Source: Ensifer adhaerens (GTDB lineage: Bacteria > Pseudomonadota > Alphaproteobacteria > Rhizobiales > Rhizobiaceae). From it: a stretch of 40,560 nt of DNA. The stretch is taken from the NCBI GenBank assembly GCA_900215285.1, contig OCMG01000003.1, forward strand, positions 845,001 through 885,560, read 5' to 3'. The notes below the pieces were generated by a model. It saw only the letters and a program-made list of their open reading frames with translations. It did no database searches and was not told where the DNA came from. The position numbers were made by a program, and so were the translations under genes. Every line of letters begins with the position of its first letter. The first letter of the stretch is position 1. Shown here piece after piece: positions 1-10,183 of this stretch.

Positions 1-1790
<1,790 letters not shown>

Positions 1791-1809
1791 CTCATTGATC
1801 AATGCGCAT

Positions 1810-1832
1810 CTTGAGGTTCCAAGAACCTCAAG
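1810..1832 (+). other. 10-bp hairpin in the 23S-5S spacer
   Basis: A perfect 10-bp inverted repeat (CTTGAGGTTC / GAACCTCAAG) with loop CAA lies about 20 bases after the 23S end. In rRNA operons such hairpins are usually part of the processing stalk cut by RNase III; that role is inferred. The rest of the spacer to 1994 holds another 7-bp hairpin (CGAAGCC 1919-1925, GGCTTCG 1929-1935) and no gene. Confidence 0.5.
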
Positions 1833-1994
1833 CATGTTTTGTCCTCACGGATGAGCGGCCCTGCGGGCCTATCCTCTGGACGGGGCGCGTCACAAGACGC
1901 GACGGCCGCTTGGCCTTGCGAAGCCCCTGGCTTCGTTGGGTGCAATACGGCAGCGTCCAAATCCAGCTTCTCGAAACATTCGTTGCCTTTTATT

Positions 1995-2112
1995 GACCTG
2001 GTGGTTATTGCGGGGTGGCTGCACCCGTTCCCTTTCCGAACACGGCCGTGAAACGCCCCAGCGCCAATGGTACTTCGTCTCAAGACGCGGGAGAGTAGGT
2101 CGCTGCCAGGTC
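1995..2112 (+). rRNA. rrf: 5S ribosomal RNA
   Basis: The segment begins GACCTGG and ends CCAGGTC, which form the terminal helix of 5S rRNA. The conserved internal stretches CCCGTTCCC near 2028 and CGGGAGAGTAGGTCGCTGCC near 2090-2109 are present. Length of about 118 nt fits 5S rRNA. It follows 23S in the usual bacterial rrn order. Confidence 0.95.
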
Positions 2113-2136
2113 TATAAAATGCAACACTGCATGCGC

Positions 2137-2159
2137 CCAAAAAGTTGCAGACTTTTTGG
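2137..2159 (+). other. hairpin after 5S rRNA
   Basis: A perfect 9-bp stem (CCAAAAAGT / ACTTTTTGG) with loop TGCAG sits 25 bases after 5S. Two further small hairpins follow at 2203-2215 (GGGCA/TGCCC) and 2224-2241 (GGCCGC/GCGGCC, followed by GTTTCTATTT). These are probably processing or partial termination structures between 5S and the tRNA; which role applies cannot be told from sequence. Confidence 0.4.
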
Positions 2160-2260
2160 ATAAGCCGAATGCAAATGAAAGATATCTTCTCTTCAAACAA
2201 ACGGGCAGAATGCCCACATAAAGGGCCGCTCATATGCGGCCGTTTCTATTTAAGCCATAA

Positions 2261-2337
<77 letters not shown>

Positions 2338-2356
2338 AATCCCAAAATCGAAATGA

Positions 2357-2390
2357 AAAGCCCGCTCTGAGAAATCCTGCGGGCTTTCGT
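2357..2390 (+). terminator. intrinsic terminator of the rrn operon
   Basis: A perfect 9-bp stem AAAGCCCGC (2357-2365) / GCGGGCTTT (2379-2387) with a 13-nt loop lies 20 bases after the tRNA. The 3' arm ends in TTT, and T residues continue loosely after it. Position and structure fit the end of the rRNA operon. The IS630 element begins about 9 bases further on. Confidence 0.75.
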
Positions 2391-2395
2391 GCGTT

Positions 2396-3447
2396 TAGAG
2401 CGTTTCCCTTTCATATTGGATCGTATCCGCAAGAGTTGAAGAAGTTTCTTGCTTCTTGAGGCTCGACGAATTCGATGAGGTGTCCGATCCTATCCCATAG
2501 GCCGGATACAGTGCGCTCTGCGGCCTTGCGCAGGAGCGCCTTCAGTTTCGAGAATGCCTTTTCGATGGGGTTGAAGTCCGGGCTGTAAGGCGGGAGAAAC
2601 AGCATGCGCGCTCCGGCCGCCTCGATCATCTCACGGGCTGCCGGTCGCTTGTGGCTGGAAAGATTGTCGAGAATGACAACGTCGCCAGGCTTCAAGGTCG
2701 GGACGAGAACCTGCGCGACATAGGCCTCGAACCATTCTCCATTGATCGGCCCGTCAATCACGAGCGGCGCGACCATTCCGGTGTTGCGCAGACCCGCAAC
2801 GAGCGTCGTTGTCTTTCGGTGGCCGTGAGGAAAGCCCATGCGTAGCCGCTCTCCCTTTTTGCACCGCCCATGGGTGCGCGCCATGTTCGTCGCAGTCCAA
2901 GTTTCATCGATGAAGACGAGCTTGGCGGGATCAAGGTCAAGTTGATCATCGAACCAGCGCTGGCGCTGCTTCAGGAGATCGGGGCGGCTCTGCTCTATCG
3001 CGTGGCCAGTCTTTTTTTACGTGTCTGGCCATGACGGATGAGGAACCGATGCAGCGCTGACTTGCTGATCAGGATGCCCTGAGCGGAAAGCGCGTCGCGG
3101 AGTTCGAACAGCGTTCCGTCCCTATGCTCGGCCAGCCATGTCATGATCGCATCCGCATGCACTTCAGTTTTATGGGAGTTCCGATCACCACCGAGAGGAC
3201 TAGGTCGGACGTCACCCTGACGCAGTTGCAGATTGCGCCAGCGGCTGACGCTCGCAGCACTCTCGCCGAAACGTTCGGCGGCTTCTCTATGCGTTGCGCC
3301 ACCGGAAACAGCCGCAAGCACCCGAACGCGCAGATCGACAGAAAGGACTTTCGACATATCCGCCGACCTCCATCGGCAGATAGTTTGAATCAGACCCAGC
3401 CTGATTTGCAAAGCCCAAAAGATTCATTCAGGCCGGGAGACGCTCTA
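2396..3447 (-). mobile_element. IS630-family insertion sequence (about 1.05 kb)
   Basis: Terminal inverted repeats GAGCGTTTCCC (2398-2408) and GGGAGACGCTC (3435-3445) match at 10 of 11 positions. Both ends are flanked by TA (2396-2397 and 3446-3447), which is the target duplicated by IS630/Tc1-mariner elements. The element contains one transposase read in two frames on the minus strand. It sits directly beyond the rRNA terminator and appears intact. Confidence 0.85.
2411..3357 (-). CDS. IS630-family transposase, made by -1 ribosomal frameshift
   Basis: Two overlapping minus-strand frames make one protein of about 315 residues. The first starts at ATG 3357 (MSKVLSVDLR), with GGAGG about 10 bases upstream, and carries an N-terminal helix-turn-helix region (residues ~20-50). 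It stops shortly after a run of seven A on the coding strand (T 3012-3018). A -1 slip on that run joins it to the second frame. That frame holds the DDE catalytic domain: the first Asp is in FIDETW, the second in VILDNLSSH, and the Glu in YSPDFNPIEKAFSKLK. Programmed frameshifting on A-runs is known in several IS families, so a working enzyme is likely. The alternative, an inactivating indel, is less likely because the slip site is classical and both parts are complete. Confidence 0.88.
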
Positions 3448-3600
3448 AGCCAGATGAAGTGGATTGTAAGTTACGCAGGCTGACGTGCCATTTGCCCTCA
3501 GGCCACCCCAAAAAAAATGGCGATCGAATACACGTTGGAATTTTTACTCAGGCCAGACCGACTGTAGAGGCTCGTTTTGAGCGCTCCAGCATCTGCAAAA
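3448..3600. other. intergenic region, no gene seen
   Basis: These 153 bases lie between the IS630 right end and the stop codon of the AI-2E-type gene. There is no convincing coding frame with a ribosome binding site and no strong hairpin. It may be the remainder of the sequence interrupted when the IS arrived. Confidence 0.4.
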
Positions 3601-4716
3601 TCAATCTTCTTGTTTTGACATCAGTTGCTGCGCGGACAGAAAATTTCCCAGTGCCTGCAATGGTTCAAAATGATCGCAGATCACCTTGATCACGACGAGG
3701 ATTGGCACAGCCAGCAGCGCGCCGATGAACCCCCAGATCCAAGACCAAAACGATATCGATATGAACACGGCGACGGTGTTCAACTCCAGGCGTCTACCCA
3801 ACATCAAGGGCGTCACAAGCTGCCCTTCCAGGATGTTGCAGGTCAAGATGAACATTGGCGCTATCAGCGCAAAGGCAACGTTGTCGAACGTCACCAAGGA
3901 GATGATCGCGACAAATACGATTGTCAAAAACGCGCCGATATATGGAAGGAAGTTCAAGACGGCCGCCGAAATTCCCCAGACCACTGCATTGGGAATGCCG
4001 ATTGCCCAAAGTCCAAGGCCTATGATGAGACCGAGGCATGCATTGATCACCGTGATGGTGAAGAGATATCTCGATATTTCCCGCTCCACGCTGTAGGCGA
4101 CCTTCAAAACCTTTTTCTTGTCGCTGAGCCGTGGGACGCTCTGAATGATCTTCTCGTAAAACAACGTGCCGGATGCCAGCAGAAACAGCGAAAGCATAAA
4201 CGTTATGGCGAGCGTAGTCCCGATCGACACAGCGTTGCCCGCTGCTCTGGATAGAATACCCGGCTGTGCCACGACCACTTTTTGAACGTCGGGATCAGAT
4301 ACCGCAGCGGTCGCACCATCTATCTGTGACGTCGCCTTGATGGCCCGCTCCACGGTGACCTGAACGGTATGTAGCCTTTCCTGGAGTTTCTGGCCGATGG
4401 CGGGTGCGTCAGCGATCAGCGTGGAGATCGGTCCGCTGGTCACATATACCAGCAATGCAATTGATGCAGATGTCACCAAAATCAGGAGCGTGGCAGACAG
4501 CGCGGGTGGTATGGAACGTCGTGCGAGAAATCGAACGACCGGGCTCAGCGTGAGCGAAAGCAGGAAGGCAAGCACGATGGGCGTGAGAAACTCACGCGCA
4601 AAATAGAGGCTATAGATGACCGTCAGAAGCAGGAGGAATCCGACATATTTCTGAAGGCGGCTGGTCGTGCTGTGACCCCTGGGGACCACTCCCTCTTCAC
4701 GGCCGACGTCATCCAT
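3601..4716 (-). CDS. AI-2E family transporter (UPF0118/PerM-type membrane protein)
   Basis: A 371-residue polytopic inner-membrane protein. There is a hydrophobic segment near residues 20-65 (YVGFLLLLTVIYSLYFAREFLTP... then VLAFLLSLTLSPVV), one near 75-95, a soluble middle part, and a dense group of membrane segments in the C-terminal half ending in FWSWIWGFIGALLAVPILVVIKVICDHF. This arrangement is typical of the AI-2E/PerM exporter family. Its members have varied or unknown substrates (E. coli TqsA exports autoinducer-2), so substrate is not assigned. The start at 4716 (MDDVGREEG) is chosen because GGGGGA lies about 8 bases upstream; an ATG 13 codons earlier lacks such a site. It lies 179 bases downstream of the FdhF-like gene on the same strand. 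Confidence 0.85.
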   Translation of the reverse strand: MDDVGREEGVVPRGHSTTSRLQKYVGFLLLLTVIYSLYFAREFLTPIVLAFLLSLTLSPVVRFLARRSIPPALSATLLILVTSASIALLVYVTSGPISTLIADAPAIGQKLQERLHTVQVTVERAIKATSQIDGATAAVSDPDVQKVVVAQPGILSRAAGNAVSIGTTLAITFMLSLFLLASGTLFYEKIIQSVPRLSDKKKVLKVAYSVEREISRYLFTITVINACLGLIIGLGLWAIGIPNAVVWGISAAVLNFLPYIGAFLTIVFVAIISLVTFDNVAFALIAPMFILTCNILEGQLVTPLMLGRRLELNTVAVFISISFWSWIWGFIGALLAVPILVVIKVICDHFEPLQALGNFLSAQQLMSKQED

Positions 4717-4895
4717 TTTGCTTATCCCCCGATTTTCAAAATACTTCTCAAACACAGCGCCGACCTGTTGGTGGCGCGCTTATTGCTAAGTTTGTTCAAT
4801 GATCGGCAGGCCCACGGAAGCGTTAGAATTCGGCTTCGACTTTCCCGATCATTGGCTGTCCAGCTTCGCCTGGTGGAAGATGCTGTCCAACGCCT

Positions 4896-7214
4896 TCAAC
4901 CGGGAACAATGCGCACAGGCGCGCCTTTGTACGCCGGCGTCTTGGAATGCTTCTCGTGATAAGACAACGGAACGAGCGGATTGAGTTCAGGATAGTACCC
5001 GGCGATGCAGCCGGCAGGGAGGTCGTAAGCGGTCACTTTCAATCCGGATACAGTACGCTCTATGCCATCCTTGATATCGCAGGTCAGCGATACGATCTGG
5101 CCTTCCGCAAGGCTTAGCCGCCTCATCTCGTCGCGGTTGATGAGTACAACGTCGCGGCTTCCTTCAAGCCCGCGCAGGCGGTCGGAATAGCCGTAAATCG
5201 TCGTGTTGAATTGATCGTTGGAGCGGAGTGTGATCAAGGTCATGCGGTTGGGGTCTGGTCCTGTTGCGCCAGCGTCCTCGCCAAGGCTGGTAATCGTGGT
5301 GGGCGCGGTGAACTCCGCCTTTCCACTCTTGGTTTCCCACTTGCGCTCCCGCGCCGTGTTGCCACGATAGAAACCACCGGGTTGATGAAGCCGCGCGTTG
5401 AAATCATGAAACTGGTCCGGATAGGTTTCGGCGATCAGATCGCGAATGCGGTCGTAATTTGCTGTCCAGTCATCCCATCGCAGTCTCGGGTTCTCTGGAA
5501 GGGTCGCCTTGGCAAGTCCACAGACGATGGCAACTTCTGAAAGGAGTGCCTCGCTCGGCGGCTCGGCATTGCCGATGGAACCGTAGATATGGCTGAGCGA
5601 ATCCTCCATGGAGACCGCCTGGCGGCCGGTCGCCTGTTCGTCGATATCAGTTCTGCCGAGGCAGGGCAGCACGTAGGAGACGGCCCCTGGCGTGAGATGC
5701 GATCTGTTGAGCTTGGTGGCGATACTGACGGTCAACCGCATATGCGGCCAAGCTTCTTCCATCCGCGCCCTATCCGGCAAAGCGCGGACAAGGTTGCCGC
5801 CGAGCGAGACAAGAGCTTTGACCGAACCGTCGAGAATGCCTTCGGAGGTTTCGACGGCGTTGCGTCCGTCCTCTCGCGGAGCGGTGAAGTTGAACATGGC
5901 TTCAAGCTTGTCGAGTGGGATGCTTGCCGTCTTCTCGCCGATCCCGACGGTGCGTTGGCCCTGCACGTTGGAATGTCCGCGGACCGGCGAAATACCGGCA
6001 CCTGGTCGTCCGATATGCCCGCGAAGCAGCAGAAGATTGACGAGCATTCCGAGGTTCAGCCAGCCGTTGACATGCTGTGTCAGCCCCATCCCGTAGATGC
6101 CGATCACCTTCGGGGAGGAAAGGTAGATGTCCGCCGCTTCTGCTATCATTTCCTGGTCGAGGCCGGAATGCGCTTCGATGTCAGACCATTGCATCGCCTG
6201 AACAGCTGCCTTCATGGCCTCGAAGCCAGTGGTTTCGGTCTCTATGAATTCCCGGTCGAGAACCGTTCCCGGCATCGCCTCTTCGGCGGCGAACACGCAT
6301 TTCATCATGCCGGCGAGCACAGCAATGTCGCCGCCCGGGCGGACCTGATAATAGCGGCTGGAAATCTTCGTTGCCTTTCCAACAGTCATCTGGACAATGT
6401 TCTGCGGGTCAACGAACTCGATCAACCCGCGTTCACGTAAGGGGTTGAACGTCACGATCTTGCAGCCCCGCTCGACGGCTGCCTTCAACTGGGTCAGGAA
6501 GCGCGGGCTGTTCGTGCCGGTGTTCTGGCCAAAGAAGAAGATCGCGTCGCACTGTTCGAAGTCTTCGAGCGTGCAGGTGCCGACAGGCGTGCCGATGAAG
6601 GTCTTGAGGTTCACCGACGTCGTCTCGTGGCACATGTTGGATGATTGCGGCAGGTTATTGTTGCCGTAAACGCGGGCGAGAAGCGCGTAGAGATAGGAGG
6701 CTTCAAGTCCCGCATGGCCCGATGCGTAGAAGACCGCTTCCTTCGGATCGAGCGCTCTGAGCTCCGCGCCGATCTTGCGAAACGCTTCGCTCCAGTCCAC
6801 TGAAACATAGCGGTCAGACACTCTGTCATAGCGCAAGGGATGGGTAAGACGTCCGGCGTGTTCGAGATCGTGATCCGGCCACGTTCTCAACTCCGCCACG
6901 GTGTGATCGGAAAAAAACTCCGGGGTCACCCGTTTCGGAGTGATTTCCCAGAGCGTGGCCTTCGCGCCGTTTTCGCAGAACTCGAAGGTTTTTGTTTTCG
7001 CCGGCTTGGCCCAGGCGCAGGAGGAGCACATCACCCCCTTGGGCTTGTTGAGTTTCGCCAGGACCTTGAGGGCCATGGGAGAGCTGTGTTCCGTACCATA
7101 AACTTTGGCTACGCCCTCCAGCGAACCCCAGCCGCCGGTGGCGTGATCAAACTCGGGCGTATCCGGATCATGTTCGACCGGGCTGTGAGATGGGCCTTCG
7201 TTGAACTGGTTCAT
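4896..7214 (-). CDS. FdhF/YdeP family molybdopterin oxidoreductase
   Basis: A 772-residue protein with the layout of the FdhF/YdeP branch of the DMSO-reductase superfamily, similar in length to E. coli YdeP. A CSSC pair is at residues 63/66 with another Cys at 80, and not the full four-cysteine 4Fe-4S motif of formate dehydrogenases. The SNMCHETTS motif places Cys195-His196 where FdhF has its Mo-ligating Sec/Cys followed by His. The RGHSNVQGQRTVG stretch and the C-terminal beta-barrel (LRSNDQFNTTIYGYSDRLRG) match molybdopterin binding. The start at 7214 is favoured because AAGGAG is 9 bases upstream. The physiological substrate of this branch is not established; YdeP is linked to acid resistance. 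A formate/nitrite-type transporter is transcribed divergently, and the shared intergenic region has EcfG-like motifs. Confidence 0.88.
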   Translation of the reverse strand: MNQFNEGPSHSPVEHDPDTPEFDHATGGWGSLEGVAKVYGTEHSSPMALKVLAKLNKPKGVMCSSCAWAKPAKTKTFEFCENGAKATLWEITPKRVTPEFFSDHTVAELRTWPDHDLEHAGRLTHPLRYDRVSDRYVSVDWSEAFRKIGAELRALDPKEAVFYASGHAGLEASYLYALLARVYGNNNLPQSSNMCHETTSVNLKTFIGTPVGTCTLEDFEQCDAIFFFGQNTGTNSPRFLTQLKAAVERGCKIVTFNPLRERGLIEFVDPQNIVQMTVGKATKISSRYYQVRPGGDIAVLAGMMKCVFAAEEAMPGTVLDREFIETETTGFEAMKAAVQAMQWSDIEAHSGLDQEMIAEAADIYLSSPKVIGIYGMGLTQHVNGWLNLGMLVNLLLLRGHIGRPGAGISPVRGHSNVQGQRTVGIGEKTASIPLDKLEAMFNFTAPREDGRNAVETSEGILDGSVKALVSLGGNLVRALPDRARMEEAWPHMRLTVSIATKLNRSHLTPGAVSYVLPCLGRTDIDEQATGRQAVSMEDSLSHIYGSIGNAEPPSEALLSEVAIVCGLAKATLPENPRLRWDDWTANYDRIRDLIAETYPDQFHDFNARLHQPGGFYRGNTARERKWETKSGKAEFTAPTTITSLGEDAGATGPDPNRMTLITLRSNDQFNTTIYGYSDRLRGLEGSRDVVLINRDEMRRLSLAEGQIVSLTCDIKDGIERTVSGLKVTAYDLPAGCIAGYYPELNPLVPLSYHEKHSKTPAYKGAPVRIVPG

Positions 7215-7402
7215 TGCCGCTTGCTCCTTATGCGCCGAAACCAAACCTGAAAATGGCTGAGATGGCTGCAGCCCGGTAAAATTGGTTTCAACTGTAAACA
7301 ACGGCATAGGGTTTCTGGAGTTCCATCTTGGGCACGCGAAGCCGCCAATTTCCTCGAAGACGCATGAATGTACCCAGCTTCTAGGTTTTCCCGGCGGGCG
7401 AT

Positions 7403-7429
7403 GGAACCGATCGGGCGCGGAACTGTTCC
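7403..7429. promoter_or_regulatory. overlapping divergent EcfG-like (general stress sigma) promoter motifs
   Basis: On the plus strand GGAAC (7403-7407) is followed after 16 bases by TGTT (7424-7427). On the minus strand GGAAC (7429-7425) is followed after 16 bases by GGTT (7408-7405). The EcfG consensus of alphaproteobacteria is GGAAC-N16/17-cGTT, so both directions carry a near match and the two elements overlap almost completely. They would drive the transporter gene (start 7516) and the FdhF-like gene (start 7214). Function is inferred; the rest of the 301-base intergenic region shows no other feature. Confidence 0.5.
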
Positions 7430-7515
7430 TGCCGGGATGAAAAAGCGCAATCTAGAAATCCGGTACCATGCGTGACCGGAACGCTCGCACCAGCACTCTT
7501 CGACAGGGAACAGAC

Positions 7516-8430
7516 ATGACCGTGATATCCAGACCCGAAGAACAGGCTGACGACAAATCGCCTGCGGATCGTGATGACAAGCATTTGAGTCGGAAAGAAA
7601 AGCGGGAAGTGGATGATCGCCTCCAGCTGAGGCCCGTCGCTGTTTACGAGGTCGTGAAGAAGGAGGGCGAGTCGGAACTCGCCAGGCCGACAAGCAGCCT
7701 TCTATGGTCAGGATTGGCAGCAGGGCTGTCGATCGGATTTTCCGTCTTCACACAAGCAACGCTACGCCATTATCTACCCGATGCTGACTGGCGGCCTCTG
7801 GTGGAGTGCTGGGGTTACGCCGTTGGTTTCCTGATCGTCATTCTCGCGCGTCAGCAGCTCTTCACCGAGATCACGCTGACCGCCATGCTACCCTTTCTGG
7901 CCAAGCCGAGTGGCAGGGGCATCTGGGCCATTGCAAGACTTTGGGCACTCGTCTTCTCCGCCAATCTGGCCGGCACCTTGATTTTTGCAGCAGCAGTTGC
8001 CTTCGATGTGCTCCATATGCCCGAAATTCGTGCTGCGGCGCTGGAGATCGCGCGTGAAGCCATGGAGCCCCCAGGCGGTGTCATGTTCCTGCGCGCCATC
8101 ACGGCCGGGTGGTTGATCGCGACAGTCGTGTGGTTGTTGCCGTCAGCACAAAGCGCCCGGTTTCCGGTCATTGCCCTGCTGACCTATCTGATCGCCCTTT
8201 TCCACCTCTCGCACATTGTCGCCGGTTCGGTGGAAGCCGGTGCGCTCATCTTTTCCGGTGAGCTCGACCTCGGCCATGCCATCACACATTTCTATCTTCC
8301 GACCCTTCTGGGCAATGTGGTTGGCGGCAGCGCGCTTTTCGCTCTCATCAGCTATGCACAGATTGCCGAAGAGCTGGAAGTCGAGGCCGAAGATAAATCC
8401 GAACCAAGGACGGTCAAGAATGCCGGCTGA
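7516..8430 (+). CDS. formate/nitrite transporter (FNT) family protein, YfdC-like
   Basis: A 304-residue protein with a charged N-terminal tail of about 60 residues followed by six hydrophobic segments. The motifs FTQATLRHYLPDADWRPLVECWGYAVGFLIVILARQQLFTE and the C-terminal GHAITHFYLPTLLGNVVGGSALFALISYAQI are those of the formate/nitrite transporter fold. Long-tailed members resemble E. coli YfdC, whose substrate is unknown. The start at 7516 (MTVISRPEE) has AGGGA 8 bases upstream and is preferred over an ATG 16 codons earlier. Divergent arrangement with a formate-dehydrogenase-like enzyme suggests a shared substrate or stress role; that is inference. Confidence 0.85.
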   Translation: MTVISRPEEQADDKSPADRDDKHLSRKEKREVDDRLQLRPVAVYEVVKKEGESELARPTSSLLWSGLAAGLSIGFSVFTQATLRHYLPDADWRPLVECWGYAVGFLIVILARQQLFTEITLTAMLPFLAKPSGRGIWAIARLWALVFSANLAGTLIFAAAVAFDVLHMPEIRAAALEIAREAMEPPGGVMFLRAITAGWLIATVVWLLPSAQSARFPVIALLTYLIALFHLSHIVAGSVEAGALIFSGELDLGHAITHFYLPTLLGNVVGGSALFALISYAQIAEELEVEAEDKSEPRTVKNAG

Positions 8431-8988
8431 GCTCTAGCGAAAACCATCCTGCTTTGTCGACTATACTGTTGCCAGTTCTTGTGCAGAGAAATCAAGAAGG
8501 CCTCATGGGGCCCTGATCTGAACCGACCGCAATTCGGGTGACTCTGTTCAATCCGCCGGTTCACCATAAACGATCTATTATATTCCATGCCTTCCGACAA
8601 CTTCACCATCGCGGTTGAAGACCGCAAGAACCTTGCCTTGACGAAGGTCTGCTATTCAGCATGGAAGTGAACTCCCCTATGACTGAGAAGGCGCAAAGCG
8701 GAAATCATTTCCGCTTCGGAGCGTACAGATTGCGACGTGACATACTTCAGCTTCTACCTCCACCCAGCTTCCGACTGCCCTTCTGCTCAGGAGCCTCTTA
8801 TTTCCAACTCCCATTCGGAGCGGGCGGCCCAGCGGCGGTTGGAGCTACGAAACGCCGCATGAGGCGGTTGCAGCCAACCCCTTAGGTCTCGCCTTCCATC
8901 GGTATAAAGCTCGACATCGAGACCGGCCCTTGATGGCTCATCTTCAGAGCCAGACTATCTTTGCGTCCTCGACGCGTGGTCTGCTCCC
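8431..8988. other. long convergent intergenic region with a 21-nt palindrome
   Basis: The 558 bases lie between two convergent genes (FNT protein and SDR). The only clear structure is a perfect palindrome at 8696-8716 with 10-base arms AAGCGGAAAT / ATTTCCGCTT and a single central C. A 74-codon plus-strand frame at 8661 has no recognisable product, low-complexity composition and no good ribosome binding site. It may be decayed sequence. Confidence 0.5.
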
Positions 8989-9701
8989 CTACAGCGACGC
9001 CTTCCCAATCGATGCTCCGCCATCGACGTGCAGCGTCTGTCCGGTGATGAATGCGGCTTCCTCCGAGAGCAGGAAGTCGATTGCCGCTGCCAGCTCTTCA
9101 GGCTTCCCGAACCGGCCCATTGGAACGCCTGACAGATATCGCGCCTCGCCTTTGCTCCCAACCGGATTGTTTGCTCGGAAGAGCTCCGTCTCCGTCGGGC
9201 CCGGCGACACGGCGTTGACGGTAATGCCGGTCGGTGCAAGTTCGAGCGCCCAGCTTCGCGTGAAGCTGACAAGGGCGGCCTTGGCCGCGGCATAGCTCGT
9301 CCGTTCGATGCTTCCAAGGGCCGTCAGGCTGGAAATATTGACCACGCGACCCCAGCCACGCGCTCGCATGGTGGGTAGTGCTGCCTGAACTGCGACCAGT
9401 GCAGGATGGAGATTAACGCGCATCACCTCCTCAAGCGTTTCAACGGCGATATCGCCAAGCGGTGCGGCTCTCACAAGGCCAACATTGTTGATCACGCCAT
9501 CGACGTCGCTGGTCCTAACGATCTTCGCCAGTTCCTCGTTGGCGGCGCGGTCGGCGAGATCGAGCGTATGGAGCATGCCGGAAAGCTTTCTACCTGATTG
9601 CGGGCAACGCCTATGACGTTATGGTCGCTCGCGGCCAGCCGTTGGGCAAGTGCCAGACCGATACCCTTGCTGGCTCCGGTAATCAGGAATGTTCTCTTCA
9701 T
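8989..9701 (-). pseudogene. SDR-family oxidoreductase, one-base frameshift
   Basis: A short-chain dehydrogenase/reductase of about 237 residues split between two frames. The N-terminal frame starts at ATG 9701 with GGAGGA 8 bases upstream and carries the cofactor motif TGASKGIG (residues 8-15). The second frame holds NNVG, the catalytic Ser in INISSLTALGS-like context (VVNISSLTALG), the YAAAK Tyr/Lys pair and the C-terminal FITGQTLHVDGG. The frames join near 9576-9581. Adding one base (a third G in a coding-strand GG) gives ...VESFPGMLHTLDL... and a normal 238-codon gene. A sequencing error or a recent mutation both fit. It is the last gene of a minus-strand set with the chimeric gene and the GST; substrate unknown. 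Confidence 0.8.
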
Positions 9702-9758
9702 GGGGTCGTCCTCCGGCCCTGCCTCATGGAGCAGGGCTTTTCAACAGGTGGAATGGGA

Positions 9759-10183
9759 TTACGCGGCGACGCGACGGCTTGCGGCCAGGCGAAGCGCCGG
9801 CAGCATGTCTTCTGGTTCCGGGCGGCGGGTATAATCGGGGTTGACCTCCGCATAGAGGATGACGCCGTCCTGTCCGACGACGTAGCGGGCGGGCATGGGC
9901 AGGGTCCAGCTCGGATCACCGTTGAAAGCTGGGAGATCGTTCTTCAGCGACTTGTAGAGCGCGACCAGATAGTCCGGCATCGCGAAGCGCAGGCCAAAGG
10001 CGGCTGCCACGTCGTTATGCGGGTCCGACAGGATCGAGAAGGTCAGATTGTTCTTCGCGACCGACTTGCGGCTGTTGACCTGGTTCTGCGGCGAGATCGC
10101 AATGAGGTGTCCGCCCAGCTCCCGGAACTTGGGCAGCGCCTCTTCAAGCGCCTGGAGCTCCATATTGCAACAGGGGCACCATC
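9759..10183 (-). pseudogene. AhpC/TSA peroxiredoxin-like protein, 5' part missing
   Basis: This segment encodes the C-terminal ~140 residues of a thioredoxin-fold peroxiredoxin-like protein. The active-site region reads GWCPCCNMELQALEEALPKFRELGGHLIAISPQ, followed by a resolving-type region and GQDGVILYAEVNPDYTRRPEPEDMLPAL. Family members normally have ~60 more residues before the CxxC motif. Here they are absent, and the frame instead meets the N-terminal part of an enoyl-CoA hydratase at 10179-10184 (GGATGG on the coding strand), out of frame by one base. No start codon with a ribosome binding site exists at its 5' end. A redox function is unlikely from this allele. Confidence 0.8.

Noticed and set aside
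3625..4254. 209-codon plus-strand frame opposite the AI-2E-type gene
   Set aside because: It is antisense to a well-supported membrane protein, is rich in charged residues typical of shadow frames, and matches no family. The same applies to long antisense frames over paaA-paaE and the amine oxidase.
8661..8885. 74-codon plus-strand frame MEVNSPMTEKAQSG...
   Set aside because: Low-complexity C-terminal half, no good ribosome binding site, and the 21-nt palindrome sits inside it. No recognisable product.
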